In this document: in pieces, positions 1 to 9,951 of the stretch
How positions within the stretch are numbered: position 1 is the stretch's first letter
Layout of the letters: each line of letters begins with the position of its first letter
Source of the DNA: a virus
Virus record (IMG/VR): IMGVR_UViG_3300024348_000220
Coordinates: 1-25,402 of that record
Length of the DNA: 25,402 nt
Direction: 5' to 3' (one strand)
The notes under the pieces: generated by a model
What the model was told of the DNA's origin: nothing
What the model saw: only the letters and a program-made list of their open reading frames with translations
The model's database searches: none
Position numbers and translations under genes: made by a program

Positions 1-317
1 ATTTCACGGAATATGGTAAAATTTATCATGTTCCCAGAACGGTCAGTGAAGCCAATTTTGCAACGTCAGAATATGAAGCATGGCGAACTGCATTTCGGGA
101 ATGTGTGAAATTGACATTGAAAGGCAATGAGATAACGAAAAAATGGTTGTCTCGATGGACGTCTTTTGCTGAAGGAGAATTCAGTGATTTTGTTCTTTTG
201 GGTGCAGAACAAGGGCGAGATTTCGCGTTGGAGAACAAAGATGATCCAGCTGCCTTGAAAAATACTGAAAACTGGACCTGGTTGCAACAGTATTTCCACT
301 CACGAAATGATGTGTAA
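1..317 (+). CDS. C-terminal fragment of an unidentified phage protein
   Basis: The open frame enters the window already in progress (first full codon at base 3) and runs to TAA at 315-317, giving about 104 C-terminal residues. It is soluble-looking and rich in Trp and charged residues. Visible features include EAWRTAFRECVKL near the start of the fragment and LLGAEQGRDFALENK further on, ending in WTWLQQYFHSRNDV. From memory this tail resembles the end of large conserved proteins of marine T4-like phages, some annotated as glycosyltransferases, but no catalytic motif lies in the visible part and I assign no function. A GTG at 105 exists inside the frame but is unlikely to be the start because coding continues upstream of it. 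Confidence 0.75.
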   Translation, partial: FTEYGKIYHVPRTVSEANFATSEYEAWRTAFRECVKLTLKGNEITKKWLSRWTSFAEGEFSDFVLLGAEQGRDFALENKDDPAALKNTENWTWLQQYFHSRNDV

Positions 318-336
318 TATTCCGATGTAATGGTTT

Positions 337-344
337 TATAAATA
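337..344 (+). promoter_or_regulatory. T4-type late promoter
   Basis: Exact TATAAATA, the late promoter box recognised in T4-like phages by the gp55 sigma factor with gp33 and the sliding clamp. It lies in the short gap after the first gene and 26 nt before the ATG at 371, as expected for a late structural transcript. Confidence 0.8.
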
Positions 345-370
345 TACATAACTAATAGTATAGGATACTT

Positions 371-703
371 ATGGCACCAGTTAAACATCTAGTGATTGAT
401 CAAGGCACAACATTCAGCTTTTCAATCACTGTTACAGATATTCAAGGAAATCCTATAAATTTAACGGGATACACGTTAACTTCCCAGTTACGCAAAAGTT
501 ATAACAGCAACACATACACAGCATTCGTTGTAACTGCTCCAACTCCTTTAACTGGAGAAATGACGTTATCGTTGACAGCAACCACAACATCATCCCTCAA
601 GTATGGACGGTATGTGTATGATGTCGAAATTAGAAGTGCTTCCAATGAAGTCACTCGCGTCTTGGAAGGCATCATCACTGTTAATCCTGAGGTGACAAAA
701 TAA
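371..703 (+). CDS. Small virion protein, BppU/Ig-like fold candidate
   Basis: A 110-residue protein starting MAPVKHLVIDQGTTFSFSI. The pattern of an N-terminal IDQG followed by alternating hydrophobic strands, then GNPINLTGYTLTSQLRKS and a C-terminal GRYVYDVEI, resembles the N-terminal beta-sandwich of phage baseplate upper proteins (BppU-like), widespread in tail regions of marine myoviruses. It has no signal peptide, membrane segment or cysteine. It follows a T4-type late promoter, and its TAA overlaps the next ATG by one base (TAATG), so it begins a late structural operon. A virion or baseplate-associated role is inferred from fold resemblance and position. Confidence 0.8.
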   Translation: MAPVKHLVIDQGTTFSFSITVTDIQGNPINLTGYTLTSQLRKSYNSNTYTAFVVTAPTPLTGEMTLSLTATTTSSLKYGRYVYDVEIRSASNEVTRVLEGIITVNPEVTK

Positions 704-960
704 TGCCCGTAACAGTTCAAGTTAACACAACATCATCGGCATCATTGGTTACAAAAGTTAACACACCCCCCGCGATTAATACTCGGTTAAAAAAAATTGA
801 TTTTTCGTTAGTGAAATTGGAAGAATTGACAAATGTTGATGAAAACGGTTTACAAGATGGCTATACTTTGATATATGATGCAGGGACACAACAGTGGACC
901 ACACAGGAATTGACCGATGACAATATCAATATCGGTAATATCGACGGCGGCACGTACTAA
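703..960 (+). CDS. Small tail-associated protein ending in IDGGTY
   Basis: An 85-residue protein whose ATG shares one base with the preceding stop codon, suggesting translational coupling. The N-terminus is Thr/Ser/Val-rich; the middle reads LKKIDFSLVKLEEL, and the C-terminal half (DGYTLIYDAGTQQWTTQEL) resembles short modules found at the ends of phage fibre proteins. It finishes with NIDGGTY, the same last six residues (IDGGTY) as the next, unrelated-looking fibre protein. I do not recognise the family. Position suggests a minor virion component. Confidence 0.75.
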   Translation: MPVTVQVNTTSSASLVTKVNTPPAINTRLKKIDFSLVKLEELTNVDENGLQDGYTLIYDAGTQQWTTQELTDDNINIGNIDGGTY

Positions 961-966
961 ACATCT

Positions 967-974
967 TATAAATC
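967..974 (+). promoter_or_regulatory. Near-consensus T4-type late promoter
   Basis: TATAAATC matches 7 of 8 bases of the late box and lies in the 30-nt gap before the ATG at 991, with a purine-rich GGAGACAGG Shine-Dalgarno region following. The spacing of 16 nt is shorter than at the other boxes, so the call is moderate. Confidence 0.5.
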
Positions 975-990
975 GTACACGGAGACAGGT

Positions 991-2481
991 ATGGCAACAG
1001 TAATTCAGATTAAGCGATCTTCAGGTTCCGCCGCACCCTCAACTAGCGCATTGGTTGAAGGTGAATTGGCATATAGCGAAGATAGAAGTAATTCAGGTGC
1101 AGGTGCAGTATTGTATATTGAGTCAATTGGTAGCGATGGAACAACACAAGTCATTGATAAGATTGGTGGTAAGTATTACACCAATACTGTTGACGAGCTG
1201 TTAACCCCCGCGGCAGCAGGAACAGCAGGTGCCCTTGAACTGTTTGAAGCTACTGCAAATGGATCTAATAAAATTTTGTTAACTGCTCCTGCAACATTGG
1301 CAGCAAATGTAACATACACATTACCTGCAACACCCACGAACAGTTACTTTTTGCAAACGAACGCAACAGGTACGTTAAGTTGGCAACAAGTTACCAGTAA
1401 CTTTGATATTGATGGTGACACGGGTCTTGATACATTCAATACAGGTGAAACGTTGGTGTTTGCTGGTACAGCAAATCAAATGTCCACTGCTGTCACAAAC
1501 AACACGGTCACATTTGCACTGACCAACGATGTCACCTTGGTGGGCGATTTAACGGTTGGTGGCAACGACATCAAAGCATCAGATGGTGCCACGGCATTAA
1601 CATTGACAGCAGCTTCAGGCAATGTCACCGTGGCAGGTGATTTGAAAGTTGGGGGCAATGATATTCTGGCATCTGATGGTGTCACGGCATTAACATTGCT
1701 TGCATCATCAGGTGATGTCACAGTGGCGGGTGATTTGAAAGTCACGGGCAATGATATTAAATCATCATCCGGGTCAACTGCCATCACGTTATCAGGCACC
1801 AATGTCACTGTGGCGGGCGATCTAACGGTCGGCGGCAATGATATTCTAGCATCAGATGGTGCCACAGCGTTAACATTGACCGCATCCTCAGGTGATGTCA
1901 CCGTGGCTGGCGATTTGAAAATCATGGGTAATGATATTAAATCATCATCCGGGTCAACTGCCATCACGTTATCAGGTACCAGTGTCACGGTGGCTGGTGA
2001 CTTAACGGTTAACGGCTCAACAACTGTTATCAATTCAACAACTGTTACCATTGATGACTCGTTGTTGAAATTGGCTGATGGAAACATTGCCAATAGCATT
2101 GATACAGGTGTGTATGCTGAGTATGTTGATACTGTTGCAAAATATGCCGGGTTTTTCCGTGATGCGTCTGATAACAACATCTTTAAGTTTTTCAAGGGCG
2201 CGGAAACAGAACCCACCACAACAGTTAACACCGCAGGAACAGGATACACAGTTGGTACGATTTTAGCCAACTTAACAGGTGGAACTGTATCATCTCTGGC
2301 ATCAGCTATCGGCGTTACAGATGGCGGTACAGGTGCAGCAACATTCACTTCAAACGGGGTGTTGTATGGTAACGGCACAGGTGCCATTCAAGCAACAGCT
2401 GCCGGCACTGACACGTACATTTTAAAATCAAATGCCGGTGTACCTGTTTGGTCAAATGTCATTGACGGCGGCACATACTAA
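991..2481 (+). CDS. Repeat-containing tail fibre-like structural protein
   Basis: A 496-residue protein. The N-terminus (IQIKRSSGSAAPSTS followed by GELAY) is the signature seen at the start of many phage fibre and tropism-determinant proteins. Residues 185-335 are five tandem repeats of 29-31 residues with the core VAGDLKVxGNDI..SSG.TA.TL, a pattern expected to form a regular beta-strand shaft. The segment from 336 (GDLTVNGSTTVINSTTVTID) is a module I recall from cyanophage structural proteins. The end carries DGGTGAATFTSNGVLYGNG and finishes VIDGGTY. It contains no cysteine. It is probably a trimeric fibre or whisker-like virion component; its place on the particle cannot be read from sequence. 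Confidence 0.85.
   Translation: MATVIQIKRSSGSAAPSTSALVEGELAYSEDRSNSGAGAVLYIESIGSDGTTQVIDKIGGKYYTNTVDELLTPAAAGTAGALELFEATANGSNKILLTAPATLAANVTYTLPATPTNSYFLQTNATGTLSWQQVTSNFDIDGDTGLDTFNTGETLVFAGTANQMSTAVTNNTVTFALTNDVTLVGDLTVGGNDIKASDGATALTLTAASGNVTVAGDLKVGGNDILASDGVTALTLLASSGDVTVAGDLKVTGNDIKSSSGSTAITLSGTNVTVAGDLTVGGNDILASDGATALTLTASSGDVTVAGDLKIMGNDIKSSSGSTAITLSGTSVTVAGDLTVNGSTTVINSTTVTIDDSLLKLADGNIANSIDTGVYAEYVDTVAKYAGFFRDASDNNIFKFFKGAETEPTTTVNTAGTGYTVGTILANLTGGTVSSLASAIGVTDGGTGAATFTSNGVLYGNGTGAIQATAAGTDTYILKSNAGVPVWSNVIDGGTY
1543..1995 (+). repeat. Five tandem 87-93 bp coding repeats
   Basis: Five in-frame units of 31, 31, 29, 31 and 29 codons. The third and fifth are nearly identical: 47 consecutive bases at 1750-1796 recur at 1930-1976, pointing to recent duplication or gene conversion of a two-unit block. 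Confidence 0.85.
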
Positions 2482-2498
2482 AAACACATGGACATATT

Positions 2499-2672
2499 AT
2501 GGATCAAACAAAATTTGTGAATGCCTATATACAGAAACTCAGTGATACAGCAAAAAATTTAATGTTGGAGAAAATTGTGTTTGAAACACAAATCACTCTG
2601 ATGACAGAAGAAATTTCTGAACTGAAAAAACACATTGCTGCGTTGGAAGAAAAATTGACACCACAAAACTAA
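2499..2672 (+). CDS. Short coiled-coil protein (57 aa)
   Basis: A 57-residue frame starting MDQTKFVNAYIQKLSDTAK and ending EEKLTPQN. The stretch from about residue 20 to 52 has heptad-spaced hydrophobics (L, I, I, L, I, L, I, L) with many Glu and Lys, typical of an amphipathic coiled coil. It lies 17 nt after the fibre gene, and its stop codon is inside the left arm of the terminator hairpin. The ribosome site is weak. From memory, similar small coiled-coil proteins follow fibre genes in T4-like marine phages. A role in trimerisation or assembly is only inference. The ATG at 2488 is in another frame and is not used. Confidence 0.7.
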   Translation: MDQTKFVNAYIQKLSDTAKNLMLEKIVFETQITLMTEEISELKKHIAALEEKLTPQN

Positions 2673-2694
2673 AAAGAGCCTTCGGGCTCTTTTT
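2671..2694. terminator. Bidirectional intrinsic terminator
   Basis: A perfect 10-bp stem (AAAAAGAGCC pairing with GGCTCTTTTT) closed by a TTCG tetraloop. A-tract and T-tract lie on both sides, so it works as a terminator on either strand. It ends the plus-strand operon, whose stop codon TAA is at 2670-2672, and the minus-strand methyltransferase gene, whose stop codon begins at 2695. Confidence 0.93.
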
Positions 2695-3412
2695 ATTTAA
2701 CTGCCGCAATTAACTGTGGACAACTTTTGTGTACAGCAATATAATCAGGTCCTTTGAAATCTTCATCCCATAATTGATAATTTTTAAATTGCACACCCTG
2801 AGGAGTAAGTTTACCTATCTCAAATCCCAAGGGTGTCAACAATTCATAAAAATCTACAAGAAGTTTTTTAGTTAAAATACTGATGTATCCATATTCAAAT
2901 TGAATCATTTTTATTTGTTCTTGTTGCAACATGGAGTGAAATCCTTCAAGCACTCGATATTCATGTCCCTCGGTATCTATTTTCAAAAAATCAATCTGTG
3001 AGATGTTATGCATTCGACAATATGCATCACCTGGCACACCCAGGCCTGTTAGATACACACTGTTATCATGCGCAAGGTTCAATACACTTGTTGACACCCG
3101 ATCATTATCTGACACCACTTTAAGATCCACAAGATGCAAATTATCAGAAAGACCAAAACTATTGGGAAACATTTTAGCATCTACAATGTTGTTGGAAATC
3201 AATTTACTGAACGTTTGTGGCACAATCTCAAATAAATGAATGTCACTGACAGGATGATATCTGCGAGTCATTCTGCTCCACTCACCTATATTACACCCAA
3301 CATCGAAAATGGTGCGTAAATTATGGTGCTGTAATTTTTCATGGAGCTGTATTTCTCCATGAATGGCAAATTCATGTTCGGCATATGATTGATTGTATTC
3401 TGGAAATGTCAT
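2693..3412 (-). CDS. FkbM-family SAM-dependent methyltransferase
   Basis: A 239-residue protein with the FkbM (Methyltransf_21) layout. The SAM-binding motif I is TIFDVGCNIGEWS at residues 34-46, the acidic end of strand 2 is LFEIVP at 60-65, and the family hallmark DFLKIDTEGHEYRVLEG is at 141-157, followed by IQFEYG. Family members O-methylate small molecules or sugars; many sit in polysaccharide and glycan clusters. Its ATG overlaps the stop of the upstream glycosyltransferase by 4 bases (ATGA on the minus strand), so the two are co-translated and probably act on the same glycan. The gene stops inside the shared terminator. The FkbM assignment is secure; the substrate is not known. Confidence 0.92.
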   Translation of the reverse strand: MTFPEYNQSYAEHEFAIHGEIQLHEKLQHHNLRTIFDVGCNIGEWSRMTRRYHPVSDIHLFEIVPQTFSKLISNNIVDAKMFPNSFGLSDNLHLVDLKVVSDNDRVSTSVLNLAHDNSVYLTGLGVPGDAYCRMHNISQIDFLKIDTEGHEYRVLEGFHSMLQQEQIKMIQFEYGYISILTKKLLVDFYELLTPLGFEIGKLTPQGVQFKNYQLWDEDFKGPDYIAVHKSCPQLIAAVK

Positions 3413-6030
3413 AAAGATGGTGTAAAAATTGTTGAGCCAATATGATTACACACAATAGAAGAATCCACGTAAATTTTAGCGCCATGTTCTTTTGCTTTCT
3501 GACAAAAATATAAATCTTCAGAAAATGTATTAGCATGATCAATAGCTGATTTATACACGAATTGAGGATATCCTATTTTATTAATTATTTCAGTTTTTAC
3601 TAATACACACCCGAACCCACACGCATCAATTTCGTGCAATCCAGGGGGTTGAATGTCCCCCATTTGTGTATTAGAAAATCCCCCATTTGTATTTTTTCTA
3701 TAAATCTCTAGAATTTCATAGCCTGGTTTACGTTGAATATATACTCCTGAAACTATGTCAACATCATGAAAAAACATTTTATGTAATGCATCCTTGGGTA
3801 ATACAATATCGCTATCAACAGAAAGTAGATAATCAAATGCAGTACACCAATGTGCAATTAAATTTCTAATTTGATCTATTTGATACCCATGAAAATACTG
3901 AAACGTAACATCTAAATTTTTAGGAATATCTAAATCATAGATGCTTTTAAACGTCTCCGGTTCAATATATTTTGCGGTTGGTATTGCAATTAGTAATTTT
4001 TTAGGTCCCATGAGTAATACTCGGTTAGCTGTTTTAGTTTGTAGAGGTCCATGAATTTTATAATCATTTATCGGATTCTTGTCATTATATTTGTAGATAA
4101 TATCAGGAATGGCTTTAATTTTATTAGGATCTGCATTTTCAAGAACATTATAGAATATTGCCGTGTCACCGCCGGCTTTATACCAGTCGCCACGCTCATC
4201 TTTGAATAGATCAAGTGATATACCGTCAAATAATTTTCTCTTAAAGGTTCTTAAATGTGTATATGGCATATTCCACGGAAACTTATATTTTCGATAAGAT
4301 TTTGTTTCTCGAATATGTTTAGGATATGTTTGAGCAATCAAAGGAATACCATCTATACTTGACCAACAGGATCCATATGTAAATTCAACACCTTGAGCAT
4401 ATACTGAACTTATGTATGAAAAAATATTAGGATTAGGCATTAGACAATCATCACCATCAATTAACATAATTGTGTCATCAGACGAAATAATATTTTTTAT
4501 GATTTTAATCTGATTATATACGGCTCCCATATTATAATTATTCTTTGTCAGATTAAAATTTCCTTGTATATTTTTCGGTAAGTTTTTAATCGTCTCTTGT
4601 GCTATCTCAAAACTATTATCTGTTGAACAATCATCAATTAGATAATGCCGATATGATGAATAATTTTGTGCTGCAATAGATAATATGCAATCTTTTATAT
4701 AATCCTGTGCATTATAAAATGGCGTAATTACATGAAATAATGTGGAATTATTTACTTGATAATCAAAATCTTCAGAGTTAGAAAATCTACGATTAAAAAT
4801 ATGATGAATGCGTGTATTGATAAATTGAACTTTATTCTGCTCAACAACATCAAGATAATATCCGAGTTTTCTGTAAAAATGCTGCTTCCATTGTAACGCA
4901 ATTGTATTCCATCCTGCAACATCAACAACGATACTACAATAGTTCATTTTTTGATAATGCAAATATGCATTATTATAAGCACTTAATGTCAATTCAATGA
5001 ACTTTCTGCATTGTTCATCTATGTTAATCTCTGGGAATAAATTATTGGGCTCAATGGCATAATCTATTTTATAACAAGCTAGATCCACTGCAGTTTCTTC
5101 TAACGCCCCAAACCGATTTGTGATAATAGGAGTGTTATACAGCAATGATTCTAAACTGGAAATTCCAAATGTTTCCGGGAAGGCATTCGGAAAAATCATG
5201 AATGACGACTTGGACAACCTTTCAGCAACTTCCTTTTGAGGAATGATACCAGTGAATTCTATATCTAAGGCTTTTAAATCTTCTCGTTCTGCCAATTCGC
5301 GCACAGTTTTTTCTTGTGCGTCCGGTTCAGCATCATCACGAAAACGATAATAGCCGCCAATAATTTGAAGTTTAGCTGCTGGAATATTCTTCTTCACTTC
5401 GGGCCATATCTTGTTAACAAGAGGAATCATTCCTTTAGTTGCTGAAGCATTATAGATGAATAAATTTTTATCCTTTGCGGCGATATCAACTTCATCAATA
5501 TATTTTTTAGCACCATTTCGTGTGATGAACGTTTTGTTTTTCAACACTTCAAAATTACGCCGCTTGCCGTGATTGGCGTTCAATACATATGATGTGTGGA
5601 AATCTGACAATGTGAAAATTTCATCAATATGTCCGTGAACAAGCAAATCTTCAACAAATTCATCTCCCTGACAAAACGTGTCATGCAGCCATAGCACCTT
5701 TAATTTAGCACTGGTTTTCAAAGAAGAAAATTTCGTGTTTTCAGGTAGATAAGGAACAACTGTGCGTGACACAATCATGATGTCACATGTTGCATCTTCA
5801 GGAAAACTTGCCAGGTCAACATATTCAACCCCGTCATATACGCCGGGAGCTGATCGACTATCACGGCAGTTGTTGTAGACCGTGACATGAAACCCGTGAT
5901 TGTTCAATTCAGCTGCCATGTAGATCACAGCAGATTCTGACCCTCCCAACCCGTATTTTTCAATTGTGGTGGCGTCATATGTTAATCCAATAACATCAAC
6001 AATAGCAATTTTCAGTTTTTCCATAATCAT
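3409..6030 (-). CDS. Triple-domain glycosyltransferase (GT4 + GT2 + GT-A)
   Basis: An 873-residue protein with three transferase modules. Residues 6-410 are a GT-B fold GT4-type enzyme, with the N-terminal glycine loop YGLGGSESA (26-34) and the C-terminal EX7E motif (E286 to E294 in PETFGISSLE). Residues 431-665 are a GT2-type GT-A domain: VITPFYNAQDYI, the DD of YLIDDCST (466-467) and DGDD (525-528) for nucleotide-sugar and metal binding. Residues 678-870 are another GT-A-like domain with the DxD motif DSD (739-741) and a downstream ED (838-839). It would transfer up to three sugars from activated donors. The start may instead be the ATG at 6024, because the GGGTGA ribosome site is better spaced for it. 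It is AT-rich compared with flanking late genes and has its own promoter. Confidence 0.92.
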   Translation of the reverse strand: MIMEKLKIAIVDVIGLTYDATTIEKYGLGGSESAVIYMAAELNNHGFHVTVYNNCRDSRSAPGVYDGVEYVDLASFPEDATCDIMIVSRTVVPYLPENTKFSSLKTSAKLKVLWLHDTFCQGDEFVEDLLVHGHIDEIFTLSDFHTSYVLNANHGKRRNFEVLKNKTFITRNGAKKYIDEVDIAAKDKNLFIYNASATKGMIPLVNKIWPEVKKNIPAAKLQIIGGYYRFRDDAEPDAQEKTVRELAEREDLKALDIEFTGIIPQKEVAERLSKSSFMIFPNAFPETFGISSLESLLYNTPIITNRFGALEETAVDLACYKIDYAIEPNNLFPEINIDEQCRKFIELTLSAYNNAYLHYQKMNYCSIVVDVAGWNTIALQWKQHFYRKLGYYLDVVEQNKVQFINTRIHHIFNRRFSNSEDFDYQVNNSTLFHVITPFYNAQDYIKDCILSIAAQNYSSYRHYLIDDCSTDNSFEIAQETIKNLPKNIQGNFNLTKNNYNMGAVYNQIKIIKNIISSDDTIMLIDGDDCLMPNPNIFSYISSVYAQGVEFTYGSCWSSIDGIPLIAQTYPKHIRETKSYRKYKFPWNMPYTHLRTFKRKLFDGISLDLFKDERGDWYKAGGDTAIFYNVLENADPNKIKAIPDIIYKYNDKNPINDYKIHGPLQTKTANRVLLMGPKKLLIAIPTAKYIEPETFKSIYDLDIPKNLDVTFQYFHGYQIDQIRNLIAHWCTAFDYLLSVDSDIVLPKDALHKMFFHDVDIVSGVYIQRKPGYEILEIYRKNTNGGFSNTQMGDIQPPGLHEIDACGFGCVLVKTEIINKIGYPQFVYKSAIDHANTFSEDLYFCQKAKEHGAKIYVDSSIVCNHIGSTIFTPSL

Positions 6031-6044
6031 TCACCCTGCCAAGT

Positions 6045-6052
6045 TATAAATA
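6045..6052 (+). promoter_or_regulatory. T4-type late promoter for the collagen-like fibre
   Basis: Exact TATAAATA in the divergent gap, 64 nt before the ATG at 6117. It lies just outside the -10 box of the opposite-strand sigma70-like promoter, so the two polymerase footprints would overlap. Confidence 0.82.
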
Positions 6053-6057
6053 TACTT

Positions 6058-6075
6058 ATGTAATATATATTACAT
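6058..6075. repeat. 18-bp perfect palindrome in the divergent promoter region
   Basis: ATGTAATATATATTACAT reads the same on both strands. It covers the -10 box of the minus-strand promoter and the expected start point of the plus-strand late transcript. This is what an operator for a dimeric regulator would look like, although AT-richness makes chance palindromes more likely here. Confidence 0.6.
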
Positions 6076-6090
6076 GACATACTATGTCAA
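6062..6090 (-). promoter_or_regulatory. Sigma70-type promoter driving the glycosyltransferase cassette
   Basis: On the minus strand, TTGACA (plus-strand 6090 down to 6085) is followed by a 17-bp spacer and TATATT (6067 down to 6062). The -35 is perfect, the -10 matches 5 of 6 and the spacing is ideal. Transcription would start near 6055, about 25 nt before the glycosyltransferase start. This is a host RNA polymerase promoter, unlike the phage late boxes elsewhere in the window, and suggests early expression. Confidence 0.75.
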
Positions 6091-6101
6091 CCGCTACATA
6101 G
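6082..6101 (+). other. Small inverted repeat in the fibre-gene leader
   Basis: CTATGT and ACATAG are separated by 8 nt and could form a short hairpin in the 5' leader of the fibre mRNA, just before the GAGGAG ribosome site at 6107-6112. It also overlaps the -35 of the opposite promoter. A 6-bp stem is weak, so functional relevance is uncertain. Confidence 0.35.
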
Positions 6102-6116
6102 CGTTTGAGGAGCCAT

Positions 6117-9173
<3,057 letters not shown>

Positions 9174-9176
9174 TTT

Positions 9177-9950
9177 ATGCCAATAAACATCACAACATTA
9201 TTAACAGCATCCAATCCTATAGGATACACAGGTAGCTTTGGATACACAGGTAGCATCGGCTACACAGGTAGCTTTGGTTATACTGGTAGCCTTGGTTACA
9301 CAGGATCTTCAGGTGCCTATGCTGCATTAGGATACACGGGAAGTTTAGGGTACACGGGATCATTAGGGTTCACGGGGAGCCAAGGTGAAGTCAGTTTAAC
9401 TGACACACAAACACTGACCAACAAAACGGTTAATCTCACCAGTAACACCTTGTCTGGCACCATAGCCCAGTTTAATACTGCGCTCAGCGACGCAGATTTT
9501 GCTACATTGGCGGGTGCAGAAACACTGACCAATAAAACACTCACCACGAATTTACTCAGTGGGAACATTCGTGAAAAAACAACCATTGTTGCAAGTGCCG
9601 CCACTGGAACCATTGCCTATGATTGTTTAACACAACAAATTTTATATTACACCACCAACGCAACTGCCAATTTCACCATCAATGTGCGCGGTAACGCATC
9701 AACCACCTTGAACAGTTTGATGGCAACAGGTGATGCCATCACCGTGGTATTCATGAACACCAACGGTGGCACCGCATACTACGCAAATGCATTTCAAGTT
9801 GATGGGGCATCAGTAACTCCGAAATGGCAAGGAGGCACAGCACCTTCCGCGGGAAATGCCAGTTCAATTGATGGATACACATTCACTATCATAAAAACGT
9901 CGGCTTCTCCTACATATGTGATGTTAGGCGCTATCACCAAGTATACCTAA
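9177..9950 (+). CDS. GYTGS-repeat fibre protein with LTNKT module
   Basis: A 257-residue protein beginning 3 nt after the fibre gene. Residues 16-70 are GYTGSxG collagen-type repeats of the same kind as in the upstream fibre, including the interruption SSGAYAALG. Residues 74-130 carry two copies of the TLTNKT motif common in phage fibres, and 131-257 form a beta-rich C-terminal domain. That domain is clearly paralogous to the end of the protein at 17308-17814: both contain TPKWQGGTAP, an AGN, SIDGY and a terminal IIKT segment. It is likely a fibre or fibre-tip component sharing partner or register with the long collagen-like fibre. No chaperone domain is present. Confidence 0.87.
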   Translation: MPINITTLLTASNPIGYTGSFGYTGSIGYTGSFGYTGSLGYTGSSGAYAALGYTGSLGYTGSLGFTGSQGEVSLTDTQTLTNKTVNLTSNTLSGTIAQFNTALSDADFATLAGAETLTNKTLTTNLLSGNIREKTTIVASAATGTIAYDCLTQQILYYTTNATANFTINVRGNASTTLNSLMATGDAITVVFMNTNGGTAYYANAFQVDGASVTPKWQGGTAPSAGNASSIDGYTFTIIKTSASPTYVMLGAITKYT

Positions 9951-9951
9951 T

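Noticed and set aside
454-461. TATAAATT resembling a late box
   Set aside because: It is inside a coding region, mismatched at the last base and not close to any downstream gene start.
1476-2387. Long minus-strand open frame opposite the fibre repeats
   Set aside because: It mirrors the repetitive codons of the plus-strand fibre gene, has low-complexity Val/Pro/Ser composition, no ribosome site and no recognisable domain.
3548-3555. TATAAATC on the minus strand, 136 nt before the methyltransferase start
   Set aside because: Imperfect box within glycosyltransferase coding sequence and at an atypical distance; the ATGA overlap already explains methyltransferase expression.
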